A DNA stretch of 40,260 bases. It comes from JAVBPT01 sp031549455. GTDB lineage: Bacteria; Bacillota; Clostridia; Lachnospirales; JAKSVV01. Positions within the stretch are counted from its first letter, which is position 1; each line of letters starts with the position of its first letter. The translations under genes and the position numbers were made by a program. The notes under the pieces are model-generated. The model worked only from the letters and a program-made list of their open reading frames with translations. It searched no databases and had not been told where the DNA came from. The stretch lies in the NCBI GenBank assembly GCA_031549455.1, contig JAVBPT010000014.1, forward strand, positions 1-40,260, in the 5' to 3' direction. This document shows positions 7,075-14,686 of this stretch, in pieces.

Positions 7075-7147
7075 TGAGCCATCCGGGGCTCGAACCCGGG
7101 ACACCAGGATTAAAAATCCTGTGCTCTACCGACTGAGCTAATAGCCC
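7075..7147 (-). tRNA. tRNA-Lys (anticodon UUU)
   Basis: The anticodon loop TTTTTAA sits on stem CAGGA/TCCTG, giving UUU. The acceptor stem GGGCTAT with ATGGCTC pairs over seven positions but includes two G-U wobbles (positions 2-71 and 5-68). D and T arms are regular. CCA is not encoded. Confidence 0.95.
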
Positions 7148-7151
7148 CTAA

Positions 7152-7223
7152 CTGGGTAGATAGGATTCGAACCTATGCATACAAGAGTCAAAGTCTTGTG
7201 CCTTACCGCTTGGCGACTACCCA
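7152..7223 (-). tRNA. tRNA-Gln (anticodon UUG)
   Basis: Acceptor TGGGTAG with CTACCCA, anticodon loop CTTTGAC (UUG) on stem CAAGA/TCTTG, and T-loop TTCGAAT. The discriminator is G and CCA is not encoded. Confidence 0.95.
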
Positions 7224-7230
7224 TCATCAA

Positions 7231-7305
7231 GGTGAATAGTGGGGCTTGAACCCACGACCTCTAGAGCCACAATCTAGCGCTCTAGCCAACTGAGCTATAC
7301 CCACC
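7231..7305 (-). tRNA. tRNA-His (anticodon GUG)
   Basis: The anticodon loop TTGTGGC (GUG) sits on stem CTAGA/TCTAG. An extra G at position -1 faces C73, the histidine identity feature, and is encoded here. The acceptor has two G-U wobbles in its lower half. Confidence 0.95.
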
Positions 7306-7311
7306 ATGAAG

Positions 7312-7385
7312 TGTGTCCGAAGGGATTCGAACCCCTGGCCAACGACTTAGAAGGCCGTTGCTCTATCCAGCTGAGCTACGGACAC
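7312..7385 (-). tRNA. tRNA-Arg (anticodon UCU)
   Basis: Acceptor GTGTCCG with CGGACAC. The anticodon loop CTTCTAA gives UCU, reading AGA and AGG. The anticodon stem ACGGC/GTCGT has one wobble. CCA is not encoded. Confidence 0.95.
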
Positions 7386-7390
7386 GTAAC

Positions 7391-7461
7391 AGCGGATGAT
7401 GGGAATCGAACCCACGTGACCAGCTTGGAAGGCTGGAGTTCTACCATTGAACTACATCCGC
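7391..7461 (-). tRNA. tRNA-Gly (anticodon UCC)
   Basis: Acceptor GCGGATG with CATCCGC, anticodon stem CCAGC/GCTGG with loop CTTCCAA (UCC), and a short D-loop typical of tRNA-Gly. The discriminator is T. Confidence 0.95.
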
Positions 7462-7464
7462 GCG

Positions 7465-7539
7465 TCGGGGTGACAGGATTTGAACCTGCGACCCCTTGAT
7501 CCCAAATCAAGTGCGCTAGCCAAGCTACGCCACACCCCG
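7465..7539 (-). tRNA. tRNA-Pro (anticodon UGG)
   Basis: Acceptor CGGGGTG with CACCCCG, anticodon stem CTTGA/TCAAG with loop TTTGGGA (UGG). It is the first gene of the cluster, 12 bases after the predicted transcription start. Confidence 0.95.
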
Positions 7540-7557
7540 AAACTAATAACGTTTTTG

Positions 7558-7586
7558 ATTATACAATAATATTTATTTTAAGTCAA
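7558..7586 (-). promoter_or_regulatory. Promoter of the seven-tRNA operon
   Basis: On the minus strand TTGACT (7586-7581), 17 bases and a perfect TATAAT (7563-7558) precede tRNA-Pro. The -35 box overlaps the last codons of the sigma-K-like pseudogene, and no terminator separates the two units. Confidence 0.85.
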
Positions 7587-8294
7587 CCTTTTTCCGATAT
7601 TTTTTTTGTCTTCTGTACTTTGTATTGCCTTCCGTAACTTCTTAAGTGCCCTCGCCTCTATTCTTGAAACATATGACCTGGAAATATTGAGCTTTTCAGC
7701 AATATCAAATTGGGTTTTCCGTTCACATCCAAAGATTCCAAAGCGTTTTTTGATGATATACTGTTCTTCCTCCGTCAAAACCTGCCCAAAAAACTCCTTC
7801 ACCTTGTTAAGATTGATATTATCATACGCAATATCGCTTAAATCCTTTGCATCCACAATAATGGTATCCATTAAGGTTAATTCATTTCCATCCTTATCTT
7901 GACTATAGCAATCTTGCATCAATACTTCTTCTTTTTGCTTTTTAATTTTTCTAAGATGCATTAATATCTAATTTTCTATACACCTTGATACGTAGGTAGA
8001 TCACTTATTTTCTTTTTCAATCTTAAATGTATTAATTCCCTTAATAAGCCCGATTATACCTATGGAAATGAGATCTTCAAATTCCGTCTTATTATTATCA
8101 TACTTTTTGGCAATGTTTACAACAAGTCTCAAGTTTCGTTCGATCAGAATTTCTCTCGCTTTTTCATCCTTTGTTTCTGTGTAGAGCTTTAAATAGCTTT
8201 CCTCATCTTCTTTGTTTAGAGGTTCTTGAAATTTTTGGCTCACTCGAAATCCTATAATAAATAGGAACGGAAGAAATAGCAATAAATAACTCAT
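7578..8294 (-). pseudogene. sigK: Sigma-K-like sporulation sigma factor broken by two nonsense codons
   Basis: The minus-strand frame 8294-7578 encodes about 238 residues, close to the usual sigma-K length of about 234. The N-terminal piece (97 residues) has a hydrophobic pro-sequence-like start, then region 2 (NLRLVVNIAKKY, DLISIGIIGLIKGINTF). The C-terminal piece, from ATG 7961, has MHLRKIKKQKEEV and an intact region 4 helix-turn-helix (DIAEKLNISRSYVSRIEARAL). Between them the same frame reads NK-stop-STYVSRCIEN-stop-ILMH, which matches the sigma-K block LATYAxRCIENEILMH. The stops are TGA at 8001-8003 and TAG at 7968-7970. No frameshift and no inserted skin-type element is present. Both nonsense codons fall in regions 2.3-2.4, so no functional sigma factor is expected from a normal read. 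Confidence 0.88.
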
Positions 8295-8302
8295 GAAAAA
8301 CT

Positions 8303-8338
8303 CACTTTCAATAATCGTTATTTATAGATATGAAAGTG
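8303..8338. repeat. Inverted repeat upstream of the sigma-K-like gene
   Basis: CACTTTCA (8303-8310) and TGAAAGTG (8331-8338) form a perfect 8-bp inverted repeat, 20 bases apart, just upstream of the sigma-K-like start. It could be an operator or a 5'-UTR hairpin. No T-tract follows. Confidence 0.4.
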
Positions 8339-8442
8339 GACTTTATTCTTTGCAAGTACAGATATTTTTAATTTTATTACATTCGCTATTCCCCTATTTA
8401 TTCAGAATTCTGCCCAGCGAATGAGGCTGCCTAGATCAAAGC

Positions 8443-8865
8443 TTATTTAGGATACATCCACTGTGTCATGCCTGCCCCCAATTCATCATTTGGTCTCGTT
8501 TCAAAGCCAAATGGAATATAAAAAGATTCCCTATCTTTAGAAGCCAGTAGTCCCACTATTACACATTGTCCTTCATAAATACTGTTATTAATATAATCCA
8601 TCGCTCTTTTCATCATTCCTTTTCCAATGCCTTTTCCTTGGTACTCTGGCAATACTACAACTTCAGCAATAATAATTACATATCCACCGTCACTTATTAC
8701 TCTTGCAAAACCAATAACTTCTTCCCCATATATAGCGGATACTATAAAGAAAGAATTTTGTATTCCCCTTAATGCCTGGCTTTCATTAATTTCCTTCCAC
8801 CCAACAGTTTTTCTTAACCTGTTAAAATCCTTAACTGGTAACTCATTTGTATACTTAACTTCCAT
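8443..8865 (-). CDS. GNAT-family N-acetyltransferase
   Basis: This 140-residue protein has the acetyl-CoA-binding motif A, VVVLPEYQGKGIGKGMM (around residues 70-86, with the QGKGIG pyrophosphate loop), preceded by VIGFARVISDGG and followed by SFYIPFGFE, the usual GNAT motif B. GNAT enzymes transfer acetyl groups to amines of small molecules or proteins; the substrate is not evident. It is followed in the genome by a second, unrelated GNAT gene in the same direction, so the two may be cotranscribed. Confidence 0.92.
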   Translation of the reverse strand: MEVKYTNELPVKDFNRLRKTVGWKEINESQALRGIQNSFFIVSAIYGEEVIGFARVISDGGYVIIIAEVVVLPEYQGKGIGKGMMKRAMDYINNSIYEGQCVIVGLLASKDRESFYIPFGFETRPNDELGAGMTQWMYPK

Positions 8866-8892
8866 ATGCTTTTATCTCCATATCACAGTTTT

Positions 8893-9339
8893 TCAAAAAT
8901 ATAATTTCCTAAATCCGACAACTGGATCATTGAACCCACAATTTTTAATAAACTTATGAGCATTTTCCCTATGCGCGGAAGAAATAGCAATTGAATAAAC
9001 ACAATTATTTTTAATAGCTATATCTTCAAGACTCTTACCCAAACTCGTAGCAACTCGAGTCCCGCGATATTTTTTCTTCACTATCATGTTCTCAATAACC
9101 ATAAATGGACGACATCCATCACATATAGAATCGCATATAATACCAGTAACCGTTCCCAAAATCTCACCTTCATTATTTCTGGCCACTAAAACATGATATT
9201 GAGGAAGTTTGGCAATCTCCCTATATTTAACAGTCATTTCATTGATATCATTTGGCAAAAAAGTGATTTCTCCAATTTTGTACAAATCTAATATTTGCTG
9301 CAAATCACTTTCACCAGCAGTTGTTACAGAATAATCCAT
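8893..9339 (-). CDS. GNAT-family N-acetyltransferase
   Basis: The protein is 148 residues from the ATG at 9339, which has TGGAGG nine bases upstream; the longer frame to 9372 lacks such a site. The order LGTVTGIICDS, then MIVKKKYRGTRVATSLGKSLE (motif A with RGTRVA as the pyrophosphate loop), then SSAHRENAHKFIKNCGF is typical GNAT. The loop lacks the usual second glycine (RGTRVA rather than RGxGxG/A), as in some active family members. The substrate is unknown. It lies 27 bases upstream of the other GNAT gene in transcription order. Confidence 0.9.
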   Translation of the reverse strand: MDYSVTTAGESDLQQILDLYKIGEITFLPNDINEMTVKYREIAKLPQYHVLVARNNEGEILGTVTGIICDSICDGCRPFMVIENMIVKKKYRGTRVATSLGKSLEDIAIKNNCVYSIAISSAHRENAHKFIKNCGFNDPVVGFRKLYF

Positions 9340-9382
9340 ATTAATCCTCCATAATACTATATTAATAATCATTTTTATTTTC

Positions 9383-9417
9383 TATAAAGTATACAAGAGA
9401 CTCTCGTATACTTTATA
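9383..9417. terminator. Long hairpin at the end of the Sel1 gene
   Basis: TATAAAGTATAC (9383-9394) and GTATACTTTATA (9406-9417) form a perfect 12-bp stem with an inner AGAG/CTCT pairing. It includes the stop codon of the Sel1-repeat gene. A clean T-tract is missing, so it may act as an RNA-end stabiliser as much as a terminator. Confidence 0.5.
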
Positions 9418-11104
9418 CATTTAAAAGTGGATAACTCTTTAACTCTAAGCAACTCTTTGCATACACATCTCCTTGTTGAGCCGCAAGCTTATAGTAACTA
9501 ATAGCCAAAGGAAAACTTTGTTGCCCTATCCCTAATCCTAAAGCATATAAATCGCCAAGTCTACACTGCGAAATAACATCACCCTGCGCTGCAGATAATC
9601 TAAACATTTCAAAAGCCGCTTCATAATCTTTTCGCCTCATATATATATCCCCCAAATGCCTTTGCGAAAAAAAGTTTCCTTGGTATGCAGCTTTTTTCAA
9701 CCAAACGAAGGCCATTTCTTCGTCTATTTTACCACCAAGTCCAAAAAGGTACAAATAACCCAACACATATTGAGCATCGCCATTACCTTTTTGAGCTGCT
9801 TGTTCATACAAGCGTCGAGCTTCTTTAAAATCACTCTTTGGTAAACCAAGACCAAAATAATGCATCCTTCCAATTTGTTGTATCGCTGCTGTACTATTTT
9901 TATCCGCAGCTTTTTGAAACCATTTTACTGCTTCTTGATAGTCACTTTTGCCGTTAATACCATCACAATAAATCATGCCTAGTCTGTAACATGCATCTCC
10001 TGAATAGTCAGCTATCTTCTCATAATACTGAATGGCCAAACTTAGTGATTTATCTAATTTTCTATTATTCTCTTCATAAATCAAACCAAGTTCGTAGTTC
10101 AATTTAAAATATCCATTTTCAATGCCTTTTTTTAAAAGTTTAACCGACTCTTCAAAACTTTGTTCGCAGCCCAAACCCATGTTTAACATAAAAGCTGTTT
10201 GCCAATATGCCAAGGTATAACCGTTTTCTACCGACTTTTTATGTAGTTTAAAAGCCTCCTCAAAGCTCTGCTCGGTACCACATCCTTTATAACAAAGCGT
10301 TCCTTTCAAATCTTGAGCAGGCGCATAATTTTGTTTTTCGGCTCTACATGCCCATTTAAACGCTTCATTGTAGTTCAGAGAAAAAACAAAATTTCCTGTA
10401 TAATAATAACGAGCTAATAAATACTGTGATTTTGCATCTCCCTCTTCGGCCTTTCTAAGTAATTTATTTTCATATTCAATGTACACCTCTATTGTTTTTT
10501 CATATATCTCTTGATAGTAAAGCGATTTTTGCACTGATGAATCCTTCGAAAAATGTTTTTTTTCAATTTCAGCTTTTATTTCACCTAGATACCCTCCTGT
10601 AATTTTTGATATACTATCTTTTCCCACAGTGTTTTCACTAGAAATAATTGAAAAAAGAAAAACACCCGCTAAGAAACCATCCGATTTAAAATCTTCTTTG
10701 GTCATTATGGTGTTTTTTGTTTCTGAATTGACTATATCGACAACTGTCTCAAAATGAATTGAAGGGTCATTTATTATTATATTGCATATTGTTAAGGCCG
10801 CCAGTTCAATTTTATCTGAATCGAGTAAGGACAGAACATTTACTTTGAACCTTTCCTTCATCTTTCTAATTTTATCAGGAGATTTGGCTAAAACTAAGGC
10901 TTCTAAAATCATTCCAGATTCAAGAGGCCTTTTGCAATTGAAGTAATTCGATGCCTTTGGTGCATCAGATGATAACTCCTCCACATCTGTATAATAAAAT
11001 GATGAAATTAATGCACAGTTTAGCTGCGCTTGAGTAGTCGTCCTCAATTTCTTACACAATAATAGAGCTGTTGCAAATGTACCATAACATAGACGTATAG
11101 GCAT
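9413..11104 (-). CDS. Sel1-like repeat protein with unfamiliar N-terminal domain
   Basis: This 563-residue protein has no signal peptide. From about residue 225 to the end it is made of about nine Sel1-type (SLR) repeats, recognisable by the pattern A-x2-LG-x-(I/L)Y-x2-G-x-G...A-x2-(W/Y)-x2-(K/L)AA-x2-G. Sel1 repeats form a superhelical scaffold for protein binding. The first 220 residues are a separate helical region beginning MPIRLCYGTFATALLLCKK, which I do not assign to a family. The early repeats are irregular (no canonical G-x-G loop near 230-260), the later ones regular. It sits in an accessory stretch next to a secreted amidase and a membrane nuclease. A role as adaptor or sensor is only inference. 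Confidence 0.85.
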   Translation of the reverse strand: MPIRLCYGTFATALLLCKKLRTTTQAQLNCALISSFYYTDVEELSSDAPKASNYFNCKRPLESGMILEALVLAKSPDKIRKMKERFKVNVLSLLDSDKIELAALTICNIIINDPSIHFETVVDIVNSETKNTIMTKEDFKSDGFLAGVFLFSIISSENTVGKDSISKITGGYLGEIKAEIEKKHFSKDSSVQKSLYYQEIYEKTIEVYIEYENKLLRKAEEGDAKSQYLLARYYYTGNFVFSLNYNEAFKWACRAEKQNYAPAQDLKGTLCYKGCGTEQSFEEAFKLHKKSVENGYTLAYWQTAFMLNMGLGCEQSFEESVKLLKKGIENGYFKLNYELGLIYEENNRKLDKSLSLAIQYYEKIADYSGDACYRLGMIYCDGINGKSDYQEAVKWFQKAADKNSTAAIQQIGRMHYFGLGLPKSDFKEARRLYEQAAQKGNGDAQYVLGYLYLFGLGGKIDEEMAFVWLKKAAYQGNFFSQRHLGDIYMRRKDYEAAFEMFRLSAAQGDVISQCRLGDLYALGLGIGQQSFPLAISYYKLAAQQGDVYAKSCLELKSYPLLNV

Positions 11105-11447
11105 ACTAATTCCCTTTCTTTATTGTATTAAAACGAATTTATAAACAATTATGTAACTTATGCAAATTTTATGCCAACGACAGCAATGACTTGCAATAGT
11201 ATCTTATCAATAGAAAAACAACTCAGGATGTCCAAATTTTCGTAAACCAACTCTACGTACAGTATATCATAGAAGAGGTGATTTTGTAAATTGTTATTAC
11301 CAAAATGTACTAAAATATTTACATAAAAAATTAAATAAAGAAAGGAGTGAAAAATACGAACATCTGGTTTTACTGCAAAGTCTAAGGTTAAGTTATTCTA
11401 ACTTGTATGACAGAACAATTCAAAAAATATATTTAGGAGGATCAACA
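11105..11447. other. Intergenic region between divergent Sel1 and amidase genes
   Basis: About 340 AT-rich bases separate the divergent starts. A purine-rich GAAAGGAG at 11340-11347 resembles a ribosome binding site but has no start codon at proper distance. The real site, AGGAGG, lies at 11435-11440. No clear consensus promoter was found for either gene. The mRNA leader of the amidase gene may be over 100 bases long. Confidence 0.4.
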
Positions 11448-13067
11448 ATGGAAAATGTTATTAAAAAAAATTTTGCTAGCATTATTATGTTACTATTGGT
11501 AATTCAAATTTTATTCACCCTTCCCGTATCTGCAGCTTCTATGATAGGACGGGATATTTTCAGCGGTCCTGAAGTTCTAAAATTACAACAACAATTAAAT
11601 TACATCCGTGCCAATCGTTATTCAACGATACCATACTCTACCGAAGATGGGTTATATGGACCGGGGGCTACAAGAAGTGTAAAAGCATTTCAGTCGCTAA
11701 CTGGTCTAGAGGCAGATGGTATCGTTGGGCCTGCTACCAGCGCAAAAATTACAGCAGTTATAAATGATATAAATAAACCTAAAGAAATTAAGGTTACAGG
11801 CATAACTCTTGATAAAACAAGTGCATCTTTAAAATCAGGTGCTACCTTAACCTTATCCGCTACCATCCAACCGTCAAACGCAACAAACAAAGGAATCAAA
11901 TGGACAAGTTCAAATTCAACAATAGCAACTGTCGATACGTATGGAAAAGTTACTGGATTAAAGGCCGGTACTGCCTATATAACTGCTACAACGACAGATG
12001 GCTCCTATTCCAAAACCAGCACTATTACTGTTACATCCTCGTTTACCATAATGGCTGCCTTTTCAAAAAATCCTGCCAATAATGGGGATAGTGTTTATTT
12101 GACAGCGACGACAAGCAGTAAAGCAAGTGAGGTGTTTTTTTACTTTGAAAATGGGGCAGATGGCAGCAAAAACATGACTTCTTCAGATACAACAAAGACA
12201 AATTGGGTATCATTATCTAACAAAGTGTTATATTCTTCTACCCCACAGTCATATACAGTAGTTGCAATAGATCCAAATGGTAATCGTGCCGAAGCAAAAG
12301 TAACTTTAACCGTAAATAAACCACAAGAAAAGCTAACCATTACTGCTACATGTACACGCTACACCGGTTGGGATTATGAAAATTTTGATTTTAAGGTTAG
12401 TACAAATCGTCCCGTTGTTTCAGTTTATGCTTACTATAATGGCAATTCGACAAAATACAATTACACAAAGTTAAATTCCGATGGAACAAGCTGGCAAGAA
12501 ATAAACGGAGCATACGGTGTAGTAAGCGGTATTAGAACTGTGACCATCACTGCAGTCGCTTCTGATGGTTCTACAGCGAGTACATCTGTCACATTAAATG
12601 TGTATGGCCCTAATTTGCAACCTCCTTCTTCAGGTTTAAAATATACAAATAAGTCAGCTATGTCGTCATATGCCTATAATAATGCTCTTGCAAATGATGG
12701 CACATTATGTGCTGAGTTTGTTTCAAATTGTCTTTCTGCCGGAGGTATCGTAATACCAAATAAAAATTACACAGATAGCCAAGGTGTAACGGCAAATGCA
12801 AGAACTTGGGTTCCAAGCTTATTCGCTTATTTCAAAGAAAGTGGAAATAAAATTATATATAACCCATCCAAATCACAAATTGACGTAGGAGATGTACTAT
12901 TATATGATGGGTTGGGGGGCGACTTGAATGGTAATCCAGACCATACTGCAATAGTTCGCGCAAAAAACTCTAATGGCAACCTTCTACTGTGTGCACATAA
13001 TAATAATCGTCTTGATGTATCATATGAATTTTTTGGCACTCCATGGGCAGTTATAAAAATTTCATAA
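11448..13067 (+). CDS. Secreted modular amidase-like protein (peptidoglycan-binding, Big2, amidase_6-like)
   Basis: The protein is 539 residues from the ATG at 11448, chosen because AGGAGG precedes it by seven bases and a classical signal peptide follows (cleavage near VSAA-S, residue 30). Domains in order: peptidoglycan-binding type 1 (about 33-105, with DGLYGPGATRSVKAFQ and DGIVGPAT), a Big2-type Ig-like domain (115-195, ITLDKTSASLKSG), two further beta-sandwich-like segments (200-290 and 295-386), and a C-terminal papain-like amidase domain (395-539). The likely catalytic residues are Cys421 in TLCAEFVSNCLSAGG and His499 in NPDHTAIV, as in the putative amidase family PF12671. It is probably a wall hydrolase or a wall-anchored effector. 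No cell-wall sorting signal is seen. Confidence 0.87.
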   Translation: MENVIKKNFASIIMLLLVIQILFTLPVSAASMIGRDIFSGPEVLKLQQQLNYIRANRYSTIPYSTEDGLYGPGATRSVKAFQSLTGLEADGIVGPATSAKITAVINDINKPKEIKVTGITLDKTSASLKSGATLTLSATIQPSNATNKGIKWTSSNSTIATVDTYGKVTGLKAGTAYITATTTDGSYSKTSTITVTSSFTIMAAFSKNPANNGDSVYLTATTSSKASEVFFYFENGADGSKNMTSSDTTKTNWVSLSNKVLYSSTPQSYTVVAIDPNGNRAEAKVTLTVNKPQEKLTITATCTRYTGWDYENFDFKVSTNRPVVSVYAYYNGNSTKYNYTKLNSDGTSWQEINGAYGVVSGIRTVTITAVASDGSTASTSVTLNVYGPNLQPPSSGLKYTNKSAMSSYAYNNALANDGTLCAEFVSNCLSAGGIVIPNKNYTDSQGVTANARTWVPSLFAYFKESGNKIIYNPSKSQIDVGDVLLYDGLGGDLNGNPDHTAIVRAKNSNGNLLLCAHNNNRLDVSYEFFGTPWAVIKIS

Positions 13068-13141
13068 TCAAGATTGATAGATAATAAAACTGCACTTATA
13101 AGAATAGCACGAATAGAGAATATAAAAAGCGTGCAAAAATG

Positions 13142-13183
13142 AACCTTCTATGATAGAGCAAAAAATCATAGAAGGTTTTTATT
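13142..13183 (+). terminator. Rho-independent terminator of the amidase gene
   Basis: A perfect 13-bp stem (13142-13154 with 13165-13177) with a 10-base loop is followed by TTTATT. Confidence 0.85.
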
Positions 13184-13292
13184 ACGCGAGATAAATGAAT
13201 CTTGATAACCTTTTCCCATGTGTTCTAGAAGTCATATGTTGTTGCAATAAAATATAGCCTTTTTGTGCCATGCTAAGGACCTGCAATTTGTT

Positions 13293-14231
13293 TTATAATT
13301 GCTGACTAAATTCGTTTTTGTTATCCCCTTCTTCATATGTTTTTGCACCTTTGCCACGATTACATTTCCAACACAAACATTGTAAATTTTCTTCAACCGA
13401 CATGCCACCTTTTGATATAGGTATAATATGATCAATCTCTAGTAATAATGTCGGCTCATCCGCTATATTAACACCACATTTTTTACAGCTAAAATTATCT
13501 CTTTTTTTAATTTTATTTCTAATTTCTTGCGTCATTATAATTCTTTGGTACTGTGCGGACTTTCTATATTTAATCTTATCATCCAACCAATTAATGAAAT
13601 TTTTCAATACAGGAGCAGATAATTCTAATGTATAGCTTAATCCACTATTACCGCCAGAACTTGTATAAGAAAAAATATAACGAGGATAAATTACTGATTT
13701 TAAATCCAACTGAACTAGTCCTATTTTTTTATATAAAGACTTTTTGAACGTTTTAATTAAAAATGGCAGTCTGTTTTTAATGGTATTAAATAAGTCCTCC
13801 CTTTTTGTTTCTAATAGGCTTCTCGATTCCATGTATGAAATAAAGTTGTTTAGCATATCGTTTGCTAAATTGCGATGTTCCTCATCAATGCCTATATTGA
13901 AGTACTTACATAGATATTTAAAACCATCTAATTGAGCATTGCTAACTACCGAACGTGAACAATGATAAATTCGGTTGTGGCTTTGCCTGCTAAATAAGCC
14001 CGAATGTTTATACGCCCAGTAACTAGTATTTGAAGTTTCGCCAACAAACGATTGTCTAGTTTGTCCTCCCAAAACATTTGCGCTTAAACTATCTGCATAA
14101 ATATTTAAGTCATTAAACTCACTTATTAAGTTGCTAACGCTATCTTTAATATTTTTGAATTTCTCTGATTTAAAATACAAACTTCTATAAACAAGTATTA
14201 CAATAATTAAAATTATAAAAATCCATTCCAT
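13293..14231 (-). CDS. Membrane-anchored HNH endonuclease-like protein
   Basis: This 312-residue protein begins with one strongly hydrophobic segment (residues 3-20), then a helical and loop-rich middle, and ends in an HNH domain. The HNH core shows two zinc knuckles, C249/C252 and C287/C290, around the metal-binding LEIDHII (D267-H268), with NLQ at 282 and CNRGKG. This matches the compact McrA-type HNH with structural zinc. The middle region (70-190) contains conserved-looking Tyr/Ser/His segments (SYWAYKHSGLFSRQSHNR) of unknown role. A nuclease tethered to the membrane suggests action on incoming DNA or a sensor-linked nuclease, as in phage defence, but no partner gene is adjacent. The start has GGTGGAT upstream. 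Confidence 0.85.
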   Translation of the reverse strand: MEWIFIILIIVILVYRSLYFKSEKFKNIKDSVSNLISEFNDLNIYADSLSANVLGGQTRQSFVGETSNTSYWAYKHSGLFSRQSHNRIYHCSRSVVSNAQLDGFKYLCKYFNIGIDEEHRNLANDMLNNFISYMESRSLLETKREDLFNTIKNRLPFLIKTFKKSLYKKIGLVQLDLKSVIYPRYIFSYTSSGGNSGLSYTLELSAPVLKNFINWLDDKIKYRKSAQYQRIIMTQEIRNKIKKRDNFSCKKCGVNIADEPTLLLEIDHIIPISKGGMSVEENLQCLCWKCNRGKGAKTYEEGDNKNEFSQQL

Positions 14232-14686
14232 AATACATCCACCTATTCAATCATCTCTATTTATCATTTTATATTAATATATAGAACATTTCAATTTTTT
14301 TCTGTGAATTTTGACTAAGGCCCAGCAATTTTCACACTTTTTATTTAAAAGTTTCTATTCGTTACTTGATTTTTCGTGAATGTGGCCGTCGTTTTTTAAG
14401 ATGACATATATATCTTCATATCTTCTGTCATACCTCTCTTCAACCACTACCTTAATTATATATAAAATTTTAGACGATTACAATTTTTTTCCGCTTCTCC
14501 AAATGTTTTCATTTAACCGAGCAAATAAAGTTTAAAAAGGTGTTCAACCTATGTACACTACAGATATAGTCCACAACAATCCCCTTCAAGCTGTAATTAG
14601 ATAGGATCTTGTAATTACGAATAGATATTGTATAATGGTTTTAAGGAATACCCATTGTCATTACTAGGTTTAGAAAGGAAAGATTT
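14232..14686. other. Gene-poor stretch with a possible gene remnant
   Basis: These 455 bases are AT-rich. On the minus strand 14479-14355 is open for 41 codons and reads like protein (..VVVEERYDRRYEDIYVIL.. and DGHIHEKSSNE), but it has no start codon or ribosome binding site, so it may be the tail of a decayed gene. The promoter of the downstream plus-strand gene is at 14609-14636. Nothing else is supported. Confidence 0.4.
14609..14636 (+). promoter_or_regulatory. Promoter of the MmcQ/YjbR-like gene
   Basis: TTGTAA (14609-14614), 16 bases and a perfect TATAAT (14631-14636), about 50 bases before the start codon. Confidence 0.75.

Noticed and set aside
7311..7499. Plus-strand open frame of 62 codons containing GFEPLA and GFEPATP
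   Set aside because: It runs antisense through the tRNA-Arg, tRNA-Gly and tRNA-Pro genes; GFEP-type peptides are a known artefact of translating tRNA complements.
6991..7586. An integrated element using the tRNA cluster as attachment site
   Set aside because: No integrase gene and no repeat of a tRNA 3' end was seen in the window.
8001..8294. Reading the sigma-K halves as two genes, or as a gene split by a skin-type element
   Set aside because: Both halves are in the same frame, only 13 codons apart, and the residues between the stops match sigma-K; no inserted DNA or recombinase is present.
11340..11382. A short leader peptide beginning with GTG after AAAGGA
   Set aside because: The purine-rich site touches the GTG with no spacing, and the frame is only 12 codons.
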